A stretch of DNA of 13,727 bases from CAZHRJ01 sp964534765 (GTDB taxonomy: Bacteria > Lindowbacteria > 2-12-FULL-62-27). The notes under the pieces were generated by a model. That model saw only the letters and a list, made by a program, of their open reading frames with translations, did not search any database and was not told where the DNA came from. Shown here piece by piece: positions 6,157-12,334 of the stretch. Within the stretch, counting starts at the first letter, position 1. Each line of letters opens with the position of its first letter. Location of the stretch: positions 1-13,727 of the forward strand of contig CAZHRJ010000088.1 of assembly GCA_964534765.1 (NCBI GenBank), read 5' to 3'. A program made the translations under genes and the position numbers.

Positions 6157-7077
6157 GTGAGCGATCCCGGAGTGGAACGGACGGTGCGCCTCCCTGGAAA
6201 AGACCGCCTCGACAAGGAACTCTGCTTCGCGCTTGAAATATCCAGACAGTCGGCCAAACTCCTCATCCTGTCCGGCCGCGTCCGGATCGACGGCATCACG
6301 CGCCACCACCCCGCCCGGCGGATTGGCAAGGAATCCAGCGTTGAAATTCTTTCGGAAATCGCTCCGCCGGCGTCGCGTGATCTGCGGCCGGCGGTCTCCA
6401 TCGATATTCAGGTTCTCTACGAAGATGACGCGATCCTCGCGGTCAGCAAACCCGCCGGGTTGTCGGTTCACCCCGGCGCCGGACATGAGAAGGATACCCT
6501 TGTGGATCTGCTACGCCATCGGCCGAGCCGATCGGCCGACGGTGGCGGCCGCGCCGGTCTGGTGCATCGTCTCGATAAGGAAACCAGCGGCGTGCTGCTC
6601 CTGGCCAAACAACCGCAGGCCATGGAGCATCTGATGTATCAATTCGCTGAGCGAAAAGTCGAAAAGGAGTACCGCGCGGTGATCCGGGGAATGCTCCCGC
6701 CGCGGCCGATTCGAATCGTCGGCGCGATTGGCCGCAGCCCCGAACACCGGAAAAAGTTCGGCATTCAGCCGGGCGGCCGGGACGCGGTGACCATCCTGGA
6801 ATCGCTTGCTTCCACGCCTTCCTACAGCCTCGTTCGGGTGACACCCAAAACCGGCCGGACCCACCAGATACGCGTCCATGTCAAACACGCCGGCTTCCCC
6901 ATCGTCGGTGATCCGGTGTACGGACTCAGAGTCCCCGGCGTTGGCCGGATGCTCCTCCATGCCTATCGCATCGTGTTTACCCATCCCGTGAGCGGCAAGC
7001 GCGTCCAGATCGTTGATCCGCTGCCGAGAGATTTCGTGCTCGATCTCATCCGGCTCGGGTTTCCGGGATTCGATTAG
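6157..7077 (+). CDS. RluA/RluD-family pseudouridine synthase
   Basis: This 306-residue protein has an N-terminal S4 RNA-binding domain (about 13-62, RLDKELCFALEISRQSAK through LSGRVRIDG) and a catalytic domain of the RluA/RluD type. The signature HRLDKETSGVLLLAK carries the catalytic Asp140. Other family blocks are AVSKPAGLSVHPG, KEYRAVIRG, TGRTHQIRVH and PIVGDPVYG. It converts specific uridines to pseudouridine in RNA; the S4-plus-synthase layout resembles RluD (23S rRNA helix 69), but the site cannot be fixed from sequence. The start is a GTG two bases after the lspA stop, with no Shine-Dalgarno sequence, so coupling is likely. It is often found next to lspA in bacterial genomes. rluD is the most likely symbol, not assigned with certainty. 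Confidence 0.95.
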   Translation: MSDPGVERTVRLPGKDRLDKELCFALEISRQSAKLLILSGRVRIDGITRHHPARRIGKESSVEILSEIAPPASRDLRPAVSIDIQVLYEDDAILAVSKPAGLSVHPGAGHEKDTLVDLLRHRPSRSADGGGRAGLVHRLDKETSGVLLLAKQPQAMEHLMYQFAERKVEKEYRAVIRGMLPPRPIRIVGAIGRSPEHRKKFGIQPGGRDAVTILESLASTPSYSLVRVTPKTGRTHQIRVHVKHAGFPIVGDPVYGLRVPGVGRMLLHAYRIVFTHPVSGKRVQIVDPLPRDFVLDLIRLGFPGFD

Positions 7078-7085
7078 ACTTCGAG

Positions 7086-7115
7086 TTGAATAGTGATCTC
7101 GCCGCGTAGTAAACT
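7086..7115 (+). promoter_or_regulatory. candidate promoter for rph
   Basis: TTGAAT (7086-7091) and TAAACT (7110-7115) are separated by 18 bases in the 47-base gap between the pseudouridine synthase gene and rph. Each box matches the consensus at 4 of 6 positions. The -10 box ends nine bases before the rph ATG, the same distance as at ileS. No Shine-Dalgarno sequence is present. Confidence 0.35.
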
Positions 7116-7124
7116 CCGCCGCTT

Positions 7125-7874
7125 ATGGTAACCGTTCAGCACAAACGACTCGACGGCCGGGCCGCGGATGAAATCCGGCCGATCCAGGTTCATCTCGGTT
7201 TTTTGAAGGCGGGCGAGGGATCGGTCCTCATCGAACAGGGGCAGACCAAAGTCATCTGCGCCGCTTCGGTCGAACATTCCCAGCCGCCGCATCTCAAAGG
7301 CTCGGACCAGGGATGGGTCACCGCCGAATACTCGATGCTCCCGCGGGCCAATCCGTTCCGGCGCGCGATGCGGGAATCGGTCACGGGACACCGCAAGGGC
7401 CGCACGTTCGAAATCGAACGCATGATCGGCCGCGCCCTTCGGTCGGTTGTCGACCTGAAAGCCATCGGCCCGCGGACCATCTACATCGACTGCGACGTGA
7501 TCCAGGCCGATGGTGGAACCCGCACGGCATCCATCCTGGGCGGGTTTCTGGCCATGGCCCTGGCGTGTCAACGAGGGCTGCAACGCGGTGACTTCAAGCG
7601 TCCGCCTCTGCGCGCTTATCTCGCGGCTGTCTCCGTCGGCCTCGTGGGCGGCCGGTGCCTGCTGGATCTGACGTTTGAGGAGGATTCGAAGGCCCAGGTC
7701 GACGCGAATGTGGTGTGGGATTCGACCGGCCGGCTGGCGGAGGTGGATGCGTTGGGGGAGGGTCAAACGTTTTCGGAAGCGGATTTGCAGGAGATGCTGG
7801 CCATGTCCCGTGCCGGCGTCGAATCGATCTTCTCGCATGAGCGATCGATTCTGCCTCTGACGTTTCCGTCATGA
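7125..7874 (+). CDS. rph: ribonuclease PH
   Basis: This 249-residue phosphorolytic 3'-5' exoribonuclease trims the 3' ends of tRNA precursors. The sequence follows the family from end to end: RLDGRAADEIRPI at the start, GWVTAEYSMLPRA, then GRTFEIERMIGRALRSVVDL, IYIDCDVIQADGGTRTASI with the phosphate-binding region, and LLDLTFEEDSKAQVDANVVW near the C-terminus. Length is normal (about 240-255). The usual SITGA after GGTRTA reads SILGG here, a minor variation. It overlaps rdgB by four bases (ATGA), so the two are translationally coupled; this pairing of rph with rdgB is common. Both tRNA genes here lack an encoded CCA, so end trimming followed by CCA addition is needed. Confidence 0.98.
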   Translation: MVTVQHKRLDGRAADEIRPIQVHLGFLKAGEGSVLIEQGQTKVICAASVEHSQPPHLKGSDQGWVTAEYSMLPRANPFRRAMRESVTGHRKGRTFEIERMIGRALRSVVDLKAIGPRTIYIDCDVIQADGGTRTASILGGFLAMALACQRGLQRGDFKRPPLRAYLAAVSVGLVGGRCLLDLTFEEDSKAQVDANVVWDSTGRLAEVDALGEGQTFSEADLQEMLAMSRAGVESIFSHERSILPLTFPS

Positions 7875-8503
7875 CATCGCTGGTCCTGGCCACCCGCAGC
7901 CGCGGCAAAGTGTCCGAATTCAGGGCGCTCCTGGCGCCCATTCACCTGGACGTATCGGAAATGCCGCCGGATATTGCCGTGGTTGAGGATGGCGCGACAT
8001 ATCTGGAAAACGCCGTTAAAAAAGCCCGCACGGTCGCTGATTTCACCGGATCGGCGGCCCTGGCGGATGATTCGGGAATCGAAATCGACGCGCTGGACGG
8101 CGCACCCGGCATTCACTCGGCCCGGTTTCTCACGGGATCAACCGACGAAGACAAGTGCGCCAGAATTTTGGAGTTGTTGCGCGGCCGCACCATCCGATCG
8201 GCCCGGTTTGTCATCGCGCTGGTCCTGGCTGACATCAGTCGCGTGCTTTTTGTGGCGCAGGCATTCGTTACCGGACAGATCGCCGCTCAGATGCGCGGGA
8301 CCAATGGATTCGGTTACGATCCGATTTTCATCCCGACCGGTCTTGCCCAGACCATGGCCGAATTGCCGACGGCTGAAAAAAATATGCTCTCGCACCGGTC
8401 TCGCGCCGCCCGGGCCCTGATCCGCTATCTAAGGTACACCCGGGATGACGCTGCCGCGGGGGAATCCTTTGGAATGGATGGAGCGCGCGCGCGATCGGCA
8501 TGA
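7871..8503 (+). CDS. rdgB: XTP/dITP diphosphatase (non-canonical purine NTP pyrophosphatase)
   Basis: This 210-residue protein of the Ham1/RdgB family hydrolyses dITP, XTP and related deaminated purine nucleotides to monophosphates, keeping them out of DNA and RNA. Family blocks in order are LATRSRGKVSEF (nucleotide-binding start), EDGATYLENAVKKA, ALADDSGIEIDALDGAPG with the metal-binding and catalytic aspartates at 66-67, NGFGYDPIFIP and SHRSRAAR. The N-terminal motif has Ser where many members have Asn (ATxNxGK), a variation that occurs in the family as far as I recall. The C-terminal tail after SHRSRA is slightly longer than usual and polar. The ATG overlaps the rph stop, and its own stop overlaps the next gene's start, both as ATGA. 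Confidence 0.97.
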   Translation: MTSLVLATRSRGKVSEFRALLAPIHLDVSEMPPDIAVVEDGATYLENAVKKARTVADFTGSAALADDSGIEIDALDGAPGIHSARFLTGSTDEDKCARILELLRGRTIRSARFVIALVLADISRVLFVAQAFVTGQIAAQMRGTNGFGYDPIFIPTGLAQTMAELPTAEKNMLSHRSRAARALIRYLRYTRDDAAAGESFGMDGARARSA

Positions 8504-9822
8504 AAATCGCAGTGATCGGAACGGGGTATGTGGGATTGGTTACCGGGGTGTGTTTTGCGGATCTCGGAAACGAGGTGATCGGTGTCGACTCCGATGAATC
8601 CAAAATCCGCTCGCTCCGCGCGGGCCAATCGCCGATCTATGAACCGGGTCTCGTGGAACTGTTGTCATCCAACATCCGCCGCCGACGCATCGTCTTTACC
8701 ACATCCCTCCAGGATGCCGTCAACCGTTGTGAGATCCTGTTTATCGCCGTCGGCACGCCCCAGGACAAACGGACCGGCGAGGCCGATTTGAGTTTTGTCT
8801 GGGAAGTCGCCCGGCAGCTTGGCAATACAATCCGGACTGGCCAGACCAGACGGATCGTTGTCAAAAGCACCGTGCCGGTCGGAACCACCGAGTCGCTTGA
8901 ATCACGGATTCGTTCCAGGCTCAAAGCCCGGCGCGTCCGCGCCGCCGTGACGGCGGCGTCCAATCCCGAGTTTTTGCGGGAGGGCAGCGCCGTCCGGGAT
9001 TTTATGGAACCGGACCGGGTGGTGATTGGAACGGGCGATTCGAAGACCCGGGCGCTCCTGGTCTCTCTCTATAAACCCCTTGGCGCGCCCATCCTGTCCA
9101 CGGATCCCCGCAGCTCCGAGATGATCAAATACGCCTCGAACGCCCTCCTCGCCGCCAAAATATCGTTCATCAATGAAATCGCCAACGTCTGCGAGGGAAT
9201 CGGCGCGAACATCATCGACGTCGCGTCCGGCGTCGGTATGGATAAACGGATCGGAGCGCACTTTCTATCCGCGGGGATCGGATATGGGGGATCCTGTTTT
9301 CCGAAGGACACGGAGGCGCTGGTTTATATCGCCGGTAAGGGTGGCGTGCGGTCCCAGATTTTGGAATCAGTTGTGGCGGTCAACAAGTCTCAGCGTCGCC
9401 GGTTTCTCGATAAGATCATCCGATTTTACAAGGGCCGACTGGCCGGCCGGAGGTTCGGGGTGATGGGATTGGCGTTCAAGCCGAACACGGACGACATGCG
9501 CGAAGCTCCGTCGATCGATATTATTCGGGGACTCCTGAAAAAGGGAGCGGAGGTGGTCGCGTACGATCCGGTCGCGATGGACGCGGCGCGCCGCGTTCTC
9601 CCATCCGCGGTCCGATACGCTCAAGACCCCTACCGGGCGGTCGATGGCGCGGCCGCGGCGGTGATTCTGACGGAATGGAATGAGTTCAAGGAACTGGATT
9701 TGTCGAAAGTGAAACGGCTCCTGGCCAGGCCGGTGATTTTCGACGGCCGGAATATCTTTCCGGTGGAAGACATGGAACAGATGGGATTCCGGTACATCTC
9801 CATCGGCCGCCGAGCGGTATAG
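8500..9822 (+). CDS. ugd: UDP-glucose 6-dehydrogenase
   Basis: This 440-residue enzyme oxidises UDP-glucose twice with NAD+ to UDP-glucuronate. The N-terminal Rossmann fold opens with IGTGYVGLVTGVCFA. ASNPEFLREGSAVRDF, then KYASNALLAAKISFINEIA form the central helix region, and GIGYGGSCFPKDTEAL carries the catalytic Cys266. The C-terminal UDP-binding domain includes GLAFKPNTDDMREAPS. UDP-mannose and UDP-GlcNAc dehydrogenases share this fold, but the motif wording and the neighbouring UDP-glucuronate decarboxylase gene favour UDP-glucose. The start ATG overlaps the rdgB stop as ATGA, so a glycan-precursor gene is coupled to nucleotide sanitation. No Shine-Dalgarno sequence is visible close to the start. 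Confidence 0.95.
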   Translation: MKIAVIGTGYVGLVTGVCFADLGNEVIGVDSDESKIRSLRAGQSPIYEPGLVELLSSNIRRRRIVFTTSLQDAVNRCEILFIAVGTPQDKRTGEADLSFVWEVARQLGNTIRTGQTRRIVVKSTVPVGTTESLESRIRSRLKARRVRAAVTAASNPEFLREGSAVRDFMEPDRVVIGTGDSKTRALLVSLYKPLGAPILSTDPRSSEMIKYASNALLAAKISFINEIANVCEGIGANIIDVASGVGMDKRIGAHFLSAGIGYGGSCFPKDTEALVYIAGKGGVRSQILESVVAVNKSQRRRFLDKIIRFYKGRLAGRRFGVMGLAFKPNTDDMREAPSIDIIRGLLKKGAEVVAYDPVAMDAARRVLPSAVRYAQDPYRAVDGAAAAVILTEWNEFKELDLSKVKRLLARPVIFDGRNIFPVEDMEQMGFRYISIGRRAV

Positions 9823-9832
9823 GCCCCCTACG

Positions 9833-10762
9833 GTGCGCATCGTCGTCACGGGTGGATCGGGATTCATCGGATCGCATCTGTGTGAGCGATTTTTGTCGGA
9901 CCGGCACGACGTGGTCTGCGTTGACAATCTCCTGACCGGGGACAGAAAAAATATAGAGCCGTTCCTTGCCAATCCCCGCTTTCGGTTTGTCGAACACGAC
10001 GTTTCCAAGCCCATTCATCTGGATGACCGGATTGACTGGATCCTCCATTTCGCCTCCCCGGCCAGCCCTGTCGACTACGCGCGCTTGCCGATCCAGACTC
10101 TCAAGGTCGGGGCGCTGGGAACTCACAATTCCCTCGGGCTGGCCAAGGCGTGCGGCGCCAGATTTTTGCTGGCATCGACATCGGAAGTCTACGGCGATCC
10201 GCTCGTGTCGCCCCAGCCGGAAACCTATTGGGGCAACGTCAATCCCATCGGGCCGCGGGGAGTGTATGACGAGGCGAAGCGATTCGCGGAGGCGATCACG
10301 ATGGCGTATCACACGGTTCACGGACTGAACACGCGGATTGTCCGGATTTTCAATACCTATGGCCCCCGTATGAAACTCTCCGACGGACGCCTGATCCCGA
10401 ATATGCTCGTGCAGACGCTCCGCAATGAGCCTTTGACGGTGTATGGCGACGGCAGTCAGACACGGTCCTTCTGTTTTGTGTCGGACCTGGTGGATGGAAT
10501 TGTTAGATTGATGGAGAGCGGCCATCACGATCCTATGAATCTGGGAAATCCGGAGGAACGGACGATCCTTGATTTTATCAAAGCCCTGGAGGAGATTGTC
10601 GGCCGCCCGTTGCCGACGGTGAATCGGCCATTGCCGACAGACGATCCAAAAGTCCGTTGTCCGAATATCGCCCGGGCCCGATCCACCCTCGGCTGGGAGC
10701 CACGCGTATCCCTCCGGGATGGTCTCCGCCGAACTCTCGACGATTTCCGCTCCCGCCTCTAG
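9833..10762 (+). CDS. UDP-glucuronate decarboxylase (UDP-xylose synthase)
   Basis: This 309-residue protein of the extended short-chain dehydrogenase family converts UDP-glucuronate to UDP-xylose with bound NAD+. The Rossmann motif TGGSGFIGSHL lies at about 6-16. ASTSEVYGDP at 114-123 carries the active-site Ser/Thr. WGNVNPIGPRGVYDEAKR contains the Tyr145-x3-Lys149 pair, and this wording is diagnostic of UXS enzymes. RIFNTYGPRM, VYGDGSQTRSFCFVSDLVDG and NLGNPEE follow as expected. It lacks the N-terminal membrane anchor of eukaryotic UXS. The start is a GTG ten bases after the ugd stop, with no Shine-Dalgarno sequence, and ugd makes its substrate. UDP-xylose would feed polysaccharide or glycan synthesis; no glycosyltransferase is in the window. 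Confidence 0.93.
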   Translation: MRIVVTGGSGFIGSHLCERFLSDRHDVVCVDNLLTGDRKNIEPFLANPRFRFVEHDVSKPIHLDDRIDWILHFASPASPVDYARLPIQTLKVGALGTHNSLGLAKACGARFLLASTSEVYGDPLVSPQPETYWGNVNPIGPRGVYDEAKRFAEAITMAYHTVHGLNTRIVRIFNTYGPRMKLSDGRLIPNMLVQTLRNEPLTVYGDGSQTRSFCFVSDLVDGIVRLMESGHHDPMNLGNPEERTILDFIKALEEIVGRPLPTVNRPLPTDDPKVRCPNIARARSTLGWEPRVSLRDGLRRTLDDFRSRL

Positions 10763-10811
10763 ACCATGGAAGGTCTGTGCCGGCAATTGCCATGGATGGC
10801 ATGGGGTTGCC
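10761..10811 (+). other. stem-loops after the UDP-xylose synthase gene
   Basis: AGACC-ATGGAA-GGTCT (10761-10776) overlaps the stop codon. It is followed by a nested structure in which GGCAA (10782-10786) pairs with TTGCC (10807-10811) around an inner TGCCA-TGGA-TGGCA hairpin (10788-10801). No T-run follows, so this is not a classic intrinsic terminator, but it may mark the 3' end of the rph-rdgB-ugd-uxs transcript. The 105-base gap to tRNA-Glu otherwise holds only the tRNA promoter. Confidence 0.25.
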
Positions 10812-10828
10812 GATACTGGACCATGATC

Positions 10829-10842
10829 GTTGAACCTTCAAC
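10829..10842. repeat. perfect inverted repeat over the tRNA-Glu -35 box
   Basis: GTTGAA-CC-TTCAAC has two perfect six-base arms and covers the -35 hexamer of the tRNA-Glu promoter. Its position would suit a regulator binding site, though a short dyad like this can occur by chance. Confidence 0.3.
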
Positions 10843-10858
10843 CGTGAACATATATAAG
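10830..10858 (+). promoter_or_regulatory. sigma70-type promoter for tRNA-Glu
   Basis: TTGAAC (10830-10835) is followed after 17 bases by TATAAG (10853-10858, 5 of 6). The start point would fall at about 10865, only a few bases before the mature tRNA 5' end at 10868. The AT-rich run around the -10 box stands out from the GC-rich surroundings. Confidence 0.6.
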
Positions 10859-10867
10859 AATGGAAAC

Positions 10868-10940
10868 GGCGCCATCGTCTAGGGGCCCAGGACGGAGCCC
10901 TCTCAAGGCTCAAACACGGGTTCAAATCCCGTTGGCGCTA
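10868..10940 (+). tRNA. tRNA-Glu (anticodon CUC)
   Basis: A 73-base cloverleaf is complete. The acceptor GGCGCCA pairs with TGGCGCT (first pair G-T), and ATCGTCTAGG at the 5' side is typical of tRNA-Glu. The D-stem is GTCT/GGAC. The anticodon stem GAGCC/GGCTC encloses the loop CTCTCAA, giving anticodon CTC at 10902-10904. The T-arm ACGGG-TTCAAAT-CCCGT is perfect and the discriminator is A. CCA is not encoded. The CUC isoacceptor reads GAG, a common codon in a GC-rich genome; a UUC isoacceptor must exist elsewhere. No T-run terminator follows. Confidence 0.94.
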
Positions 10941-10999
10941 TTGATTGTTTAGCCGGCTTCAAAATCCTTATGGCTTCCGTTCCGATCTTGCAGCATTGT

Positions 11000-11027
11000 A
11001 CCAATTTACGATGTTACGTAAATTGGT
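11000..11027. repeat. long perfect inverted repeat upstream of the DUF4143 ATPase gene
   Basis: ACCAATTTACG (11000-11010) and CGTAAATTGGT (11017-11027) are exact reverse complements, 11 bases each, around the six-base centre ATGTTA. The element is AT-rich in a GC-rich region and ends one base before the -35 box of the ATPase promoter. I see no second copy in the window. It may be an operator, a recognition site for the ATPase/winged-helix protein itself, or a hairpin in a transcript reading through from the tRNA. The 122-base gap between tRNA-Glu and the ATPase gene contains nothing else I can identify apart from the promoter. Confidence 0.8.
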
Positions 11028-11028
11028 C

Positions 11029-11056
11029 TTGACCGGGCGAACCGGTGTGGTATCCT
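11029..11056 (+). promoter_or_regulatory. candidate promoter for the DUF4143 ATPase gene
   Basis: TTGACC (11029-11034, 5 of 6) is followed after 16 bases by TATCCT (11051-11056, 4 of 6). The -10 box ends six bases before the ATG at 11063, which implies a leaderless mRNA. The inverted repeat at 11000-11027 abuts the -35 box. Confidence 0.45.
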
Positions 11057-11062
11057 TCCGGC

Positions 11063-12268
11063 ATGAAACGGCTCTACGAGACTCTGATCCGGGAACATCT
11101 TGGGGAACACCGCCAGATGGTCTTCCTGACCGGCCCCCGGCAGGTGGGCAAGACGACGACGGGCCGCGTTTCGGCCGGCCCCCGCCACGCTTATCTCAAC
11201 TGGGACATCCAATCCGATCGTCTGACTCTGACACGCGGACCGGCCAGGCTCGCGGAAGCGCTCCAAGTCTCATCCCGATCGTCGTCCGGCCATCGGACCG
11301 TAGTGTTCGACGAGATCCACAAATACAGCAAGTGGCGCACGTTTCTCAAGGGCTGGTTTGACGGATGGTCAAACCGGTCCCGGACCATCGTCACCGGCAG
11401 CGCCCGGCTCGATGTATTCCGCCGCGGAGGCGACAGCCTCATGGGCCGATACCTGCTCTATCGAATGCATCCGATATCGCTCGGTGAACTTCTCCGAGGA
11501 TGGTCACCGGAAAAGGAGATTCGGCCGCCGCGACGCTCCGGCAAGGACGCCTTCCGGCATCTGTTGACCTACGGCGGGTATCCGGAGCCGTTCCTGAAAG
11601 CGTCGTCCCGATTCTGGAATCGCTGGCAACGTCTTCGAGCGGATCAGCTTTTCAGGGATGATCTGCGCGACCTGACCCGCATTCAGGAACTCGGCCAAAT
11701 GCAGGTGCTGGCGCAGTTGATCGAAAGCCGCGTCGGCCAGCCGGTGAACCTCAGCAACCTCGCCTCCGAGGTCAATATTTCCGTGGACACGGTCCGGCGC
11801 TGGATTCTTTCCCTCGAGGCCGTCTATCATTGTTTTATCGTGCGCCCGTGGCATCTCAACGTGTCCAAGTCTCTGCGCAAACAGCCGAAAATATATCTCT
11901 GGGATTGGAGCCGGGCGGCCGGCGCAGGCGCCAGAATCGAAAACTTTGTCGCAGCCCACCTTTTGAAGGCTGTGCAGGGTTGGACGGACGCGGGCCTCGG
12001 CGAATACGGCCTGTATTACCTCCGGGACAAACTCAAACGCGAGGTTGATTTCCTTGTCGTTCGAGGGGGGGATCCGTGGTTTCTTGTTGAAGTCAAATCA
12101 TCGGGCCGGCGCGGCATGAATCCGAATCTGGCCTATTTCCAGAAAACCATCGGCGCATCTCACGCATTCCAGATCGCGTTTGACCTGCCTTTTCAGGAGA
12201 AAGATTGTTTTTCCGAATCCGAACCGGTCCGCGTCCCGGCGGAAACGCTCCTGTCACAACTGGTGTGA
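11063..12268 (+). CDS. AAA+ ATPase with C-terminal DUF4143 domain
   Basis: This 401-residue protein belongs to the widespread ATPase/DUF4143 family, whose cellular role is unproven. The N-terminal AAA+ module has Walker A GPRQVGKTT (24-32), Walker B VVFDEIHK (80-87, Asp83 Glu84) and a sensor-like TGSARLD (111-117). A winged-helix-like segment follows at about 226-262 (NLSNLASEVNISVDTVRRW). The C-terminal domain carries a PD-(D/E)xK-like pattern: Glu in RIENFVAAHLL, Asp329 in REVDFLVV and Glu343-x-Lys345 in FLVEVKSS. That suggests a nuclease-like fold, though activity is not established. I chose the ATG at 11063 because family members begin close to MKRLYETLI; an upstream GTG at 11045 is possible. 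It is monocistronic, preceded by tRNA-Glu and a long inverted repeat that could be its own binding site. Confidence 0.93.
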   Translation: MKRLYETLIREHLGEHRQMVFLTGPRQVGKTTTGRVSAGPRHAYLNWDIQSDRLTLTRGPARLAEALQVSSRSSSGHRTVVFDEIHKYSKWRTFLKGWFDGWSNRSRTIVTGSARLDVFRRGGDSLMGRYLLYRMHPISLGELLRGWSPEKEIRPPRRSGKDAFRHLLTYGGYPEPFLKASSRFWNRWQRLRADQLFRDDLRDLTRIQELGQMQVLAQLIESRVGQPVNLSNLASEVNISVDTVRRWILSLEAVYHCFIVRPWHLNVSKSLRKQPKIYLWDWSRAAGAGARIENFVAAHLLKAVQGWTDAGLGEYGLYYLRDKLKREVDFLVVRGGDPWFLVEVKSSGRRGMNPNLAYFQKTIGASHAFQIAFDLPFQEKDCFSESEPVRVPAETLLSQLV

Positions 12269-12319
12269 GCCGCCGGGAACGACCGCGGACTTCCGGTCTA
12301 CCAACTCGTCCCGCGTCGT

Positions 12320-12327
12320 GATACTTT
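12320..12327 (+). promoter_or_regulatory. weak -10-like element before the sensor kinase gene
   Basis: GATACT (12320-12325), or TACTTT with a preceding TG (extended -10 form), lies 7-9 bases before the ATG at 12335. There is no recognisable -35 box. It fits the leaderless pattern seen elsewhere in the window but is weak on its own. Confidence 0.2.
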
Positions 12328-12334
12328 CCCGGTC

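Noticed and set aside
7074..7838. 254-codon minus-strand frame opposite rph
   Set aside because: Antisense shadow of rph without any family signature.
9686..10786. 366-codon minus-strand frame opposite the UDP-xylose synthase gene
   Set aside because: Antisense shadow of a gene with clear family motifs, with no motifs or promoter of its own.
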